DNA of 64,000 bases from Malurus cyaneus samueli (lineage: Eukaryota > Chordata > Aves > Passeriformes > Maluridae): assembly GCA_009741485.1 (NCBI GenBank), contig CM019219.1, forward strand, positions 30,802,288 through 30,866,287, given 5' to 3'. Under the pieces are notes generated by a model that was not told the origin of the DNA, did not search any database, and saw only the letters and a list, made by a program, of their open reading frames with translations. Shown piece after piece: positions 1 through 27,499 of the stretch. The position numbers and the translations under genes are program-made. Each line of letters opens with the position of its first letter. Position 1 is the stretch's first letter.

Positions 1-524
1 TGCCACTGACTGGTTGCGGCAAGGAGAGCTCCGGATTTTCTGCTGGCTGACTCAGGCAGCGGCTAGGTTGAGTGAGCTTCTCTGCACCGCGGAGCGCGGG
101 GTTGTTCTGCTGTCATCATCCTTGAGCAGCTCAGCTGAGATTCATCAGGATAAGATTTGTGCTCCGAGCGCTTGCATCCTCTCCCGCGTGTCATGGTGTC
201 GTGCCTGCTCGGTCTCGTTCTCTTCCTTCCCAAGCCCAGCAGCAGGCTCTTTTTCGATTTCTTTAGGCAGCCGTGTTTTTATAGAATCCCAGAATCCCAG
301 GATGATTTGGGCTGGAAGGGCCCTTCAAGCTCATTAAGCCCCACCCCAGCCATAGGGGTGGGACAGGGACAGGGACACCTTCCACTGTCCCAGGGTGCTC
401 CAGCCTGGCCTTGAACACGTCCAGGGATGGGGCAGATATCACAGGCACTTTCAGGGGTTGTGTAATGTCTGCCCATGTCCCTCCTGTCCCCCCAACCTGC
501 CGTCTCTCCTCTCTCTCTCCCCAG
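1..524 (+). other. ADAM8 intron, with a CR1 fragment
   Basis: No ADAM8-like exon is recognisable before the acceptor at 523-524. The short open frames here show no ADAM prodomain similarity. About 281-437 is a CR1 LINE 3' end in reverse orientation. Confidence 0.6.
281..437 (-). mobile_element. CR1 LINE 3' fragment
   Basis: Begins with repeated GAATCCCA units (the reverse complement of the CR1 3' tail). The CR1 body words follow: TTGGGCTGGAAGGGCCCTT, GACACCTTCCACTGTCCCAG and CCAGGGATGGGG. Non-autonomous 5'-truncated remnant, in an ADAM8 intron. Confidence 0.8.
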
Positions 525-3500
525 CGGGTTTTTCCGGGTGAATGAGACCACCTTTCTCCTGGAGCCGCTGGAGGGGGCGGTGGCCGGCCAGCACGCCGTG
601 TACAGAGCTGCTCACCTGCGGGGGAAACGCGGCACCTGCCGGGAGCCCGGGGCCACCCTGGAGTACGACCGGGAGCCCCAGATCCCTGCGGCCATGAAGC
701 TCTACCGCTGGGTAGGGATGGCACTGCTGAGTCCCCAGTCCCGGGGAGGAGCGGGGGCGTTCCGTCCCTCTCGGAGACGCCCCTCTCCCGCGAGTTGTTG
801 GTTGGGTGCCCCAACACTGGTGGGACCGGGCTCTGGGATCCTGTGCCATCAGCAGGAGCGCCCTCCCACCCCACGAGCTCCGTGATGCCTGCAGAGCTTT
901 GTGTGCCGTCCCAATACAAGGCTTGGGTTTTCCAGCCTGCAAGAAGTTTGAAACCCCGCAAAGCAGCATCACAGAGCCGAGCTGGGAGCCCTGCTAACCT
1001 TGGAAGATCCTCCAGGATCACATCCCGTGGGAGGGTCGGCTGCCTGGCTTGGCAAGCTGCGAGCTGAGCCCTGCTTTCCTCTTGCCTTCCAGAAATCGGG
1101 TCCCATACACAAAGGTCCCCGCTACGTGGAGCTGGTCCTGGTGGCGGACAACCAGGAGGTAAAGTGGGCTGAGCTGGTGGCCGGCGGGCTGGCTGTCATC
1201 CCCAGCAGTGAGGAGCTCAAAGCCACCCCGGGGATCTCTTTGTGTCCTTCCCATAGTTCAGGAAGCACAAGGACCTGCGCACCGTGCAGAACCGCATGAA
1301 GGAAATCGTCAACCACGTGGACAAGGTGAGCCCAGGGCTCCGGAACCACTCTCCCAGCTCCCACACGTGTCCTGCAGCACCAGTGAGGACACAGAGCTGA
1401 TGGAGAGGTTGCTGTGGGTGGGGTGGTGGAGTTGGAGCTGACCTCAGGCCCACAGTGGCTGCTGCAGGGTGACCACAATGCAGGGTGAACATCACGGCTC
1501 AGCCCTGTCCCTAAGGGAAGGGAAATTTTGTCCTGTAAATCCAGGGAGCACATCCCATGGCTGCTCTCAGGCTGGAGGGGCTGCTAACAGGGCAGGGGTA
1601 CATTGGAGCATGGTGGGTTTCCTGATTCCTTGGCAGCATGGGAGCAATATCCCAGCTTTCCCCAGCCAAGAGAGAGGGGGGAAAGCCTGTCTGCAGGGTC
1701 ACCCCAGCTGGTGTCATTTACTGAGGGTGGCAGAGCTGGCATTGCCCAGCAAGGAGCATCCTGGGCTCGCTGGGCTCCCCTGTGCTGCTGCAGCCCAGTC
1801 CAAGCTCTCTCTCGGGGCTGTGTCCCAGCTCTACCAGCCCCTCCGTCTGCGGGTGGCCTTGATCGGCCTGGAGGTGTGGAACCACAGGGACAAAATCACG
1901 GTCAGCCCCAACCCAGAGGTGACGCTGGACAACTTCCTGCACTGGCGGGACTCGGAGCTGCTGCGGAAGAAGCCGCACGACAATGCCCAGCTGATCACGT
2001 AAGGATGGGGTGGCCACCACCCTGCCACCACCCTGCCACCATCCCAGCCCTGCTGCTGCCCAGGGCATGTGGCCACCAGGGCATCTCAATCCCGCAGGGG
2101 CGTCGACTTCCACGGCAACACCGTGGGGCTGGCCAAGAAGCTGGTGATGTGCACCAGGGACTCGGGTGGCGTTAACCAGGTGTGTCCTGCGGTCTGCCCT
2201 CCCTGTGCTGTGACTTCCAGAGCTGCTCCCTCCTCCCCTGCTCCCCAGCTCTCCCCCTCTGCAGCCTTAGGGCTGGATCTGGTCCCTGACATCTCCATCC
2301 CTCGAGTGACTGATCCCCACAGAAGCAGCACTATGTGGTACTTCTGGTACACTTGAAGAGCTTCCCAGAGAAGCTCCATGGGCACAGGAACTGGGATTTT
2401 GGGAGGGTCCCAGCTGGGACTGGCTGTGCTCCTCCTCCCTCCCCATCTCTGTAGGAGCAGGAGTGGTTGGCTCTGGGCCCTGTGGCCTCTCAGACCCACC
2501 ACAAAATGCCATTTTTTAGAGCAGCCGCTCTGTCTAAGCCCACTGACAGCCCTGAGAGCCCAGTCTGGAGGTCTTCAGGGGCCATGAGACCACATCCAGC
2601 CTGTGTCATCCCTTACTGACAGCCCTGAGAGCCCAGTCTGGAGGTCTTCAGGGGCCATGAGACCACATCCAGCCTGTGTCATCCCTTACCTGAGCATGGC
2701 AGCCTGAGGGGACACATTGCAGAGCCCCAGCAGCCCCGTGGAGAGGCTGTGGGGAACCCACAAGGACATTTAACCCACGGTGTGTCCCTCATCCCGCAGG
2801 ATCACAGCACGAACCCCATCGGCGCCGCGTCCACCATGGCTCACGAGATGGGCCACAACCTGGGCATGTCCCACGACGAGGACGTTGCCGGCTGCCGCTG
2901 CCCCATCTCCAAAGCTGATGGGGGCTGTGTCATGGCAGGGAGCGTCGGGTGAGTGAGGGACATGGGGAGGACATCCCTGGGCAGCAGAGACACCGAGGTG
3001 TCCCCTGGCACTATCCCCATGGGGTGAAACCAGAGAGATGGCCAGGTCCGGGCAGACATTCTGCTCCACCTCACCCCTCTGCAGGTGCCTCTGAGCCTGT
3101 CCCGGCCCTCCAGCTTCCCCCGGGGCTCCCTGCTCATGACCAGCCGGTTCTGTGCCCCTCCAGGCTGGTTTACCCCAAGCTCTTCAGCCGCTGCAGCGAG
3201 CAGGACATGTGGCAGTTCCTGGGGGACCCGCGGACCAGCTGCCTGCTGAACGCCCCGCGGGCGGACGAGCTGTACGGGGGACCGGTGTGCGGGAACCAGT
3301 TCGTGGAGCGCGGAGAGCAGTGCGACTGCGGCACGCCGGAGGTAGGGGAGCTCTCTGAACGACCCCGGGCAGCAGGCACCTGGGATCTGCCCGTCAGACT
3401 CTTATGGAATGGCCCCGGGCAGCAGGCACCGGGATCTGCCCATCAGACTCTTCCCTTGTGCTCCCGGTGCTTCTGCGGAAAAAATAATCCGCAGAGGATA

Positions 3501-6213
3501 TTCAGGTGTGCCCGCCTTCATGGCTGGCTGGGATTTTAGCCTAGGAAAGAGGAACATCCCATGCGGTGTGTCCTTCAAAGAGGTGACCCAGGAGGGGACA
3601 TCGGGGCGTGTTGTTCTTCCAAGAGCTGTGCTCAGCTGTTCCTCAGCTCTACCAGCCGGTCACAGGGGGGAATTGAGGCTAACAGATAGGGTAAATCCCT
3701 GGTCACAGCCTTGTACTGGGACCTGAAGGGATGCTCCTTTGACGCAGGGAGCACAGAAACCCTCATGTTTTTTCTTTCCTGGAGATATGCAAAGTGGCCC
3801 AAAAATCAGGCTCTGTCTTCTGAAAAAAAAAATTCTCTTTTGGTCCTTCTGTTTGGTGTGGGAGAGTGGGTAAAGAGGCAGCAGGAATGGTCCCTGCCTG
3901 GGATGTTGTTGTGGTTTTGCCCCGTGGTTCAGCCCGTGGCAACTACGCTGCTGTGGGTACCTGGTGACACGGCAACCTGGTCCCCCCAGGAAGGAAGGAA
4001 GGAAGGAAAGGATCCTTCAGGGGGCGTTCAGGAGGGTTTCAGTCCATCCCTGTCTCGCAGGAGTGCTCGGACCGCTGCTGCAATGCCACCACGTGCCAGC
4101 TGAGAGCGGGAGCCGAGTGTGCCCGAGGGGAGTGCTGCCAGGACTGCAAGGTACTGCCGACCACGGGGAGCACGGCAGGTTCTTCAGTAGGGGAAGAGCC
4201 AGTCCGAGCTCTGGAGGTGTCTCCTGTGCGGTGGGGTAGCTCAGCCAGTAGCAGAGTGTCAGTGTCAGGGTACACGGGGTGCCGGGGAACATTTCCCAGT
4301 TCAGGGTGTCGCTGTGCCGCGGTGCCCGGAGCTGTGAGAGCATCCCGGCAGCGCTGACATCCCGTTTTCCGCGCAGGTGAAGGCTGCAGGTGCGCTCTGC
4401 CGGGCCAGCAAGAACGACTGCGACCTCGCCGAGCACTGCAGCGGCCTCAGCGCCGAGTGCCCGGAGGACGTGTTCCAGGAGAACGGCGTCTCCTGCCAGC
4501 ACGGCAGCGGCTACTGCTACAACGGAGCCTGCCCCTCGCACGGCGAGCAGTGCCGGGCGCTCTGGGGAGCAGGTACGGCCCCCTGCCCGCCCAGCCCCCT
4601 GCGGGATGTGCCCGGAGCCCCTCGGGCCGGCTGCGAGCCCTTCCCGATCCTAAAGCGCGGCCACCGGGGCCGGGGCGGCTCCGTGTGCCCCTTCCCGTGT
4701 GACCCTTGCCGTGTCCCGCAGAGGCGCAGGTGGCTCCTGACGTCTGCTTCAAGCACAACAGCGAGCAGCACGTCCACCTGCACTGCCTGACCGAGTACGG
4801 CAAGCAGCCCTGCAGCCCCAAGTAAGGACGGGGGGTGCGGGGGTGTCCCGGCCCGGCTGAGCCCCGCCCGCGGGCGCTCACGGCATCGTGTCCCGCAGGG
4901 ATGTGAAGTGCGGCACGCTGCTGTGCCTGAGCGACAACAGCCAGCCCATCCTCGGCAGCGGCTACTACTCCTTCGGCTACTACTTCGGCCGCTTCAAGTG
5001 CAAGGCGGTGATCGCGGGCAGCGACGCGGGCGAGGCGGCCGAGCTGCGGCTGGTGCCCACCGGGGCCAAGTGCGGAGAGGAGATGGTGAGAGCCGCGCCG
5101 GGGCGGGGGCGGGGGAGCGCCGGTCCCGGGACAACCTCAGAGCCCACCTTGTCCGCCCCCAGGTCTGCTACGCCGGGCGCTGCCAGAACCTCCTGGTCTA
5201 CGGCGACAAGAACTGCTCGGCCAAGTGCAACAATCACGGGGTAGGTGCTGGCACCGCGCCCCTCCTGAGCCGCTGCGGGCCCCGCGGCACGGCCACCACC
5301 CTGACGCTCTCCCCCTTCACCCCAGGTGTGCAACCACAGGCGGGAATGTCACTGCGACCCCGGCTGGGCAGCGCCCTACTGCGAGCAGCAGGTTTCAGGG
5401 ATAGCCACAGGTACGGACCCCTCATCCCGACGCGTGTCCCCAGGGAGGGAGCCTGGGAAGGGGTGGCACCGGCTGGCGGGTGCCGCTCCGTCCCCAAACG
5501 CCCGGGTGGTCCCCACAGGGAGCAGCAGCGTGGTGCTGGCAGCCGTGCTGGCCGTGCTGGCCCTGGCCGGAGTCCTGCTGGGCAGCGGCGTGGTGCTCCT
5601 CAGAGCCAGGACGGCACGACAATCCCACAAAGGGTAATAATTCCCGTCCCCGCGGCTCCGCTGCTCGGGGCTGAGCCCGATGGGTGCCCGGAGCAGCTCC
5701 ACATGTTCCCCGTGTCCCGCAGGAGCTCCGGAGGGACTCCCGCGGGCCTGGCCAACCCGCTGTTCCAGGAGGGTGGCCGGACGCGGCCGGGCCGCCGCCA
5801 GCTGTCCCGCCAGGACATCGGCCAGCCCAGCCTGGTCAGCAGCACAGCGGCCCCGCGGCCAGCCCGAGCCCACAGCCCTGTGCTCATCCTGCAGCCGTCG
5901 GCTGCCGGCCCCCGGGTGACCCCTCGGTCCCCTCCGGGGTGGCCCTCCCAGGTAAGCCCCGCTCCCGAGGAGGGAGGGACCCCTCCTCTGCTCCCTGCCC
6001 CGCTCCGGGTCCCTCCCGGGTGCCCAGCTAAGGAAGTCGCGTCTCTCCTCCCGCCAGCAGAAGCCGAAGCCGCCCAGCAAACCTCTCCCAGCCCTGAAGA
6101 GCAAAGAACCGAGCCACGGCGAGCAGCCGCCGGGACCGGCCCGCCCACCGATGCCCTTCCAGCGGTGTCCCCCGCCCAAGGTGGCCCTGAAGCCGCCCGC
6201 GGGCAGGAGGTGA
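525..6213 (+). CDS. ADAM8: ADAM8 metalloprotease-disintegrin, 5' exons missing
   Basis: Single-pass cell-surface metalloprotease and sheddase. Sixteen GT-AG exons read in one frame for 710 codons plus stop: 525-711, 1093-1158, 1257-1325, 1829-1998, 2098-2179, 2800-2948, 3164-3341, 4061-4150, 4377-4572, 4722-4821, 4899-5085, 5163-5240, 5326-5410, 5519-5633, 5723-5951 and 6061 (or 6058)-6213. In order: end of the prodomain ([16 protein letters not shown]), catalytic domain with the zinc site [11 protein letters not shown] and Met-turn CVMAG (exon 2800-2948), disintegrin domain ([11 protein letters not shown], exons 3164-4150), cysteine-rich region, EGF-like module (exons 5163-5410), a transmembrane helix (exon 5519-5633) and a proline-rich tail with KPP and [10 protein letters not shown] motifs suited to SH3 binding. 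The sites [24 protein letters not shown]-like and KVALKPP match ADAM8 rather than ADAM9, 12, 15 or 33. Signal peptide and most of the prodomain lie upstream of the window. No furin RxKR site is visible before the protease domain, which fits the autocatalytic processing known for ADAM8. Confidence 0.93.
2543..2688 (+). repeat. 73-bp tandem duplication in an ADAM8 intron
   Basis: Two head-to-tail copies of 73 bp (2543-2615 and 2616-2688), each starting CTGACAGCCCTGAGAGCCCA and ending in CATCCCTTAC. I saw no mismatch by eye. It lies between the exons ending at 2179 and starting at 2800. Confidence 0.9.
3362..3453 (+). repeat. 50-bp imperfect tandem repeat in an ADAM8 intron
   Basis: The word CCCCGGGCAGCAGGCACC and the following GGGATCTGCCC and TCAGACTCTT recur with a period of about 50 bases. 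The intron 3342-4060 also holds a short GGAA run near 3990-4010 and otherwise nothing I can name. Confidence 0.75.
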
Positions 6214-6890
6214 CCCAGGATGCTCCATCCGCCGCCGAGGAGCGCCACAGCTGGCTGGGTGGCACAGCTGGCTGGGTGGCACAGCTGCGGAGCCATCGCC
6301 TCCCTCCCAGCGTTACTTGAATTGCCGGCCGGACCCTCGCACCCTGCCCGGGGTCACCAGTGTTTACAGATCCTCCAGTCGTGCCTTAAAGGACCCGGCA
6401 GCCTCAGGGCTGTCCCGGGGGAGCCGTGAGCCGGGGCTTCCCACGGAAACCGGGAGCGGGGACAACGCCAGCTCCGCTTTGGGAGCCCGGTCCAGGCTCT
6501 CCTGTGCCCTGGGAGCTGCTGCCTTCTCTGCCGACGGCCTGAATGTGTCCTGCTCCCCCTGCCCTTCCCTTCTGGGGCCGCGGAGAGGAGCTCCTGGCAT
6601 TGCTCCTGTCCCAGGAACCGCCCTGGCTGGGGACATCACACCGGGGGGAAGATGTCACCAGGGGCTGTGGCAGGTCCAAGCTGGGCTTGGCCTCCCTCCT
6701 CTTTATTGCTGGTTATTCCTGGAGATACGGTTCAAAAGGGAACTCCCCGGGAGCCTTTTTACTGCAGCCGTTTATTTATGACCCTCATGTGACCATTTTG
6801 AGCCACGTGCTGTAAAATCAGGCCTCCCCGTTTTTTATATAATTTAGGTTCAAGGCTTTTATACCAATAAAGACTGAAGGTAGAGGTGTC
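6214..6890 (+). other. ADAM8: ADAM8 3' UTR with poly(A) signal
   Basis: Sequence after the TGA at 6211-6213, running to a canonical AATAAA at 6866-6871. Cleavage is expected about 10-30 bases later. The last 90 bases or so are AT-rich, unlike the GC-rich coding part. The end of this UTR and its downstream flank recur at 10385-10546 inside ERLIN1. Confidence 0.75.
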
Positions 6891-7244
6891 ACGGAGTGTG
6901 TCTGGGCAGGAGGGGACAGCGGGGTGGTGGTAGCCAGGGGGATCAGGGAAAGGGGTCAGGGAAGGGGAGAAGGGCTGGAGCTGAGCTCCTCAATCCAGTG
7001 CCAGAGCCACAGGAGCAGCACATTTTGTCAGCCACGCAGAGCCAGGATGCCCCAGGAGCTGCATGATGCTGCAGGGACTCCCCTCATGCTCAGCACCATC
7101 CTGGGGCCTTCTTCAAGCACAGGCTACTCCCCTGTTGTTGAGGTCATCCACACCATGCAGTGCCACTGCAGGGTGACAGGCAGAGAGGTCCCCCACTTCA
7201 GCCCTAAAACACATAAAACCACCCCCCAAAAAATGGTAACAAAA
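6891..7244. other. Short spacer between convergent ADAM8 and ERLIN1 3' ends
   Basis: About 350 bases between the ADAM8 cleavage zone and the most distal ERLIN1 poly(A) signal. No open frame, repeat or RNA gene is recognised, apart from the part homologous to 10385-10546, which extends to about 6935. Confidence 0.5.
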
Positions 7245-10027
7245 TAATTTTATTCTGCTTTATCAAAAGAACAACACTGTGAATGTAAACCTGACCGCAC
7301 GTATCGTGTTTTCTTAAGGAGATGCAGATCCAGGGGCAGACCCCCTTTAGTCACAGGCCCACGCAGGCCGTGGGAGCAGAGAGAAAAAGCCAGTTCAATC
7401 CCAAAATCCTGGCTGCAGCCGTGTCCCTGCTCACACCAGGGTGCCAAAGCCGCGGCAGTCCCCTCCTGCACACGTGGCGGCCGGGGAGGGGTGGAGGAGC
7501 TTCTGCAGAAGGCACTGAGCATCACAGGTGCTGCTGCAGGACCTGGGGCCACAGGAGCTGCCCCTGGGGTCCCTCGGGCCACACAGGCAGGTGGCTGATG
7601 CATACAGAGGGACACTGAGCCAGTGACAGCCGCTTAAGGCAAAGCCATGCACCCGCCCGGACGGCGCAGGGAGGCACAGCAAGGCTCGGGTCCAAAGGGA
7701 AGGCTTTCCTGCTCCCTGCATCTGATCCTGATCTGATCACTGCAGGAGAGGTGAGAACCACCTGGTTATCGCTCCAAGCAGCTCCCCTCGTGCCCTTGTC
7801 ACCTCCAGGATGGCAGAACCTGCCCTGTCACCCATTCCTGATGCCCAGTGTCCAACCCCAGTGCCACATGAAGACAATCGTGGAGCCTGCAGCCCTGCCA
7901 GCTTTCCCTCCAGCAGTGATTCCAGTCTACAAAGCCTGCCCTCATCCCAAAATCCAACCAAAGTGGGTGCTTTGGTTGGATTTTGGACGCAGAGGAGAGG
8001 CTGTGTCCATGCCAAGGGCCTGCTGCAATCCTGAGGAGATGGCAGGGCAGAGATGAGACCCCACCGCTTCCTCAAAGCCCATCCCACAGCAGAAAGAGGA
8101 CCCTGCAAGCCAAGCAGCACTTCCAGGAGACATTTCAAACACTACAAAACACACTGCCACCCCCTCTCCCTGTTCTGGTGCCCTGCTCCCTGGTCCTGCC
8201 GTGGCTGGTTTGGAAGAGGAGCTGGTATCCTGGAGGAGAGCACCAGCTGAGCCTTGGGAGTTTGCAGGCAAATGGAGGACAAGAAAGAACACCCAAAACT
8301 GCTGCAAAGTCCCACAGTTATGCCCTACACCCTGCAGGAGTGGAGCAGGGCCAACTCAACCCTGCTCTGCCCCAAAGATGGGGGACAGGCAGCCAGGGCA
8401 GGAGCTGAGACAGCAGAAGACACCGTGAGTTACCAAACCTCCTTGTGGGAGAGACACTGCCACCCCTGACATCCAGCCACACAGGGTAGGGATGCAAAGC
8501 CTGAGCTCACACCTCCTCTGGGGACATCCCCAGCACAGGTAAAGCTGGTTTGGGCTGAGTGTTTCACAATGGCAGCAGCTGAACACATCCCTCCCCTTGC
8601 CACGAGGCTGCAGATGGAGCCAGGGACAGATCTCAGCAGGCTGAGTGCGTGCAGTGCCACCACCCCCCAGGCCCTAAAAGGGTGGCACGAGGGGACAAGA
8701 CAGCAGCAGCAATGCACAGATGACCTGGCTGGCAGAGGAGAACAGGTCTCTGAACATGCAGCAGGCAGTGCTGGGGTGGAGAATGGCATTCCAGCCCCTG
8801 CCAGCTGCTTCCCCAGCTGGGAATCCTCAGAGAATACGACGAGGAGCGGGTCCTAGGAACAAGCACATCCTCACAGGCAGAGGGGAGTGAGCAGGAGAAC
8901 AGGCAAGCATTTTGTCCCAGATGATTCCCCCCTTCCTGAGCACATCTTTTCCTCACCCTGCTATGCCCCACCAGGAGCAGAGTCAGATCACAATGCACAT
9001 GGCGACAGAAGATGCTCCAGCCAGGATGAGAGGACCAGGGACACGCTCCTTTGCCGTGGCTCTTCAAGGACACACGAGGCAGGTCCCGCTTTCTGGAGCA
9101 GCGCATTTTGCACGGAGGAGCAGTGATGCTCACCTACTTTGCAGCTGAGGCGTCAAACATCTGATCTGCTGCACAGCAGGGTCCCTTCGCTCTTCACTTT
9201 GCCAGCAAGGCAGAGCAGTGGAAATTCAGCCCCCTTTCCCTGGTGGATGACTTACACGGAGGCTGGGATCTGAGCAAAGACTTCCCAAGCTCTGTTCTCA
9301 ACCGGCTGCTTCTGAAATCTGGTTCAGGAGGCAATGAGACCCGGCCACCCAGCTGGAACACCGCAGTCAGTTCCAGGCAGCCAGTGCGAGGCTCTTGCTT
9401 GGAGAGGGGAGTTGCAGAATCCCTTTGGAGGTCGCTCCCTCCAGGTGGTTATCTAGTGCTGCTGTCTACAGGAATATTATGGCTATGCAGATCCTACTCC
9501 AGTCACCTATTCCACACCCATTCCAGTGCCCTGAGCAGGAACACGCCGGCCAAGATGAGCCCACTCCAGCGCAGTCCTCGAGGAGAGCACGACAGCATCA
9601 GCAGAAACCTTCACCAAGCGAAGCTTCAGCAGCAGAACGAGGAGAAATCCTCTTCACTCAGCCTCAGCCAGGAGTGCTGGGCAATGAGCAGTGACACAGC
9701 ACTCAAAGCCACATCTCCTTCCTCCGGAGCAACGCCTGCTAAATAACTGCACCCACCCCGGGAGGCTTTCCTGCTGTCTGTCCTTTAATATTCCAGTATA
9801 GGTATGTTAGTACAGGATTATCCCTCCTTTGGAAGCACCAATTTAATGGGGGGAGGAACGGAAGAGGCAGAGCCCTTGCAATCTGTTGCCAGAAGAAAAT
9901 CAACCCCACTGCCACGTATACACAAGATGTCCAGGCGTGTGCTGCATCCGCCCCGCCGGCACGGGGCCTCGTCCCTGGGCACAGCCGGGCTCGCTGCTGA
10001 GCTACACCGGGTTCCCTTCTGCCTGCC
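7245..10027 (-). other. ERLIN1: Probable ERLIN1 3' UTR with alternative poly(A) signals
   Basis: Downstream of the ERLIN1 stop there is no exon-like sequence. On the minus strand, ATTAAA lies at 9783-9788 and AATAAA at 7248-7253. These would give a short UTR of about 0.25 kb or a long one of about 2.8 kb. The long form is inferred from the absence of anything else here; transcript data would decide. Confidence 0.5.
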
Positions 10028-25738
<15,711 letters not shown>

Positions 25739-25974
25739 GCTCGCATCCCCTCACGGCGCCGCGGGCTCTTGCCCTGCCCTGCCCTGCCACAGCAACACCG
25801 TCAGGGCCCGCCCCGGACCGCCCGGCACCGCCCGGCACCGCCCCGGCCCAGAGGGCGGGACAGGACCTCTCCCCTCCCCGCCGCCCCGGAGCCATCCCGC
25901 GGTGACCCGCACCCGGCCCTGTTCCTGTCCCCGGCCCTGTTCCTGTCCCCGGCCCTACGCTCATGCCCTCCCTG

Positions 25975-27325
25975 TAGCGTACTGCCCCTCCCCTATCCCC
26001 ACTCCGTTCTATCCCGTCCCTATCCCAATCCCCAACCCGTCCCGCTCCCTAGGCCCATGCCGTTCCTATCTCGACCAGATCTCTATCCTACACCTGCCCC
26101 TATCCCGTACCTGTCCCAATCCCTCTCCCAGTCCCTATCCTGTACCTGTCCCCTGTCCCAATCCTGACCCCGTCCTTGTCCTCTATACTTATCCCAATCC
26201 CTAGTCCCTATCTCAATCCTTATCCCAATCCCTCTCCCGTCCCTATCCCTATCTCTATCCCCATTCCTTCTCCCAATCGCTCTCCTCTACGAGTCTCTAT
26301 CTCAATCCCTACCCCGTACCTGTCCCTTTCTCAATCCCTATCCCTTATCCCAATCCCCACCCCGTACCTGTCCCTGTCCCAATCCCAATCCCTACCCCGT
26401 AAGTCCTATCCAGTCCTTATCCCAACCTCTCTCCCGCACCTATCCCCACCCCTATCCCAATCCCTATCCCAATCCCTACCCCGTACAAGTCCCTATCTCA
26501 GTCCCTTATCCCAACCTCTCTCCCGCACCTATCCCCACCCCTATCCCAATCCCTTATCCCAATCCCTACCCCGTACAAGTCCCTATCTCAGTCCCTATCC
26601 CTTACCCCAACCTCTGTCCCGCACCTATCCCCATCCCCTATCCCTATCCCTATCCAATCCCACCCGTCCTGTCCTGTCCCATCTCAATCCGTTCCATCCC
26701 AATCCACCTCGTACAAGTCCCTATCTCAGTCCCTATCCCTTATCCCAACCTCTCTCCCGCACCTATCCCAGCCCTTCCCCTATCCCATCCTCCCGATCCA
26801 CCCTACCCATGCCGTACTGTCCCTATCTCATCCCTACTTTCCCACTCCTCCCGCTATCCATCCTATCCCTATCCCATCCGTCCCTATCCCTTATCCAACC
26901 TCTCTCCCGCACCTATCCCCAGCCCTATCCCCTATCCCAATCCCTGCCCCGTACCTGTCCCAACCCAGTCCCAACCCCAATGCCTGCCCCGTACCTGTCC
27001 CTATCTCAATCCCTATCCCTTATCCCAACCTCTCTCCCGCACCTATCCCATCCCATCCCTATCCCATCCCTTATCCCAATCCCTGTCCCTATCCCTTATC
27101 CCAACCTCTCTCCCGCACCTATCCCCATCCCTATCCCTTATCCCGATCCCTTATCCCAATCCCTGTCCCTATCCCTTATCCCAACCTCTCTCCCGCACCT
27201 ATCCCCATCCCTATCCCCTATCCCGATCCCTGTCCCTATCTCAGTCCCTATCCCTTATCCCAACCTCTCTCCCGCACCTATCCCCTATCCCGATCCCTTA
27301 TCCCAATCCCTGTCCCGTACCTGTC
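25975..27325. repeat. C-rich array (CCCTATCCCAATCCC)n
   Basis: About 1.35 kb, almost purely pyrimidine on the plus strand, of CCCTATCCC, CAATCCC, CCCCGTACC and CTCTCTCCCGCACCTA blocks. CTCTCTCCCGCACCTA recurs near 26430, 26518, 26753, 26906, 27030, 27106, 27187 and 27266, showing a higher-order unit of roughly 80-120 bases. The minus strand is a long series of GGG runs spaced 3-5 bases apart. The 475-codon open frame through it is an artefact of composition. Confidence 0.9.
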
Positions 27326-27339
27326 CGTTCCCCACGTGC

Positions 27340-27470
27340 TGCCGAGGCCGCGCTCCCACCCCCTCCACGCGCACGCGCGCAGGCGCGAGGCACCACGGGC
27401 GCGCCGCGTCGGCGCGCGATTGTGACGTCACACGTCAGGTTGCCAGGCAACGGCGCGAAGCGATGGCAGC
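27340..27470. promoter_or_regulatory. CpG-rich element with CRE and RFX X-box
   Basis: Dense CGCGC sequence followed by a full CRE palindrome TGACGTCA (27423-27430). Eight bases on is the perfect inverted repeat GTTGCCAGGCAAC (27439-27451), which fits the RFX X-box consensus GTNRCC-N-RGYAAC. It lies 1.7 kb upstream of the ERLIN1 start and 64 bases beyond the CHUK poly(A) signal. Its target gene is not evident. Confidence 0.6.
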
Positions 27471-27499
27471 GCGGGACGGACCAGGCCTCACAGCGTGTG

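Noticed and set aside
281..437. Possible retroviral or novel repeat origin of the recurrent GGGACACCTTCCACT segments
   Set aside because: Sequence and tail match the 3' end of avian CR1 LINEs; no LTRs or retroviral genes are present.
525..6213. ADAM33, ADAM15 or ADAM12 as the identity of the first gene
   Set aside because: The EGF region, the NPLF motif after the membrane helix and the KVALKPP tail fit ADAM8 better.
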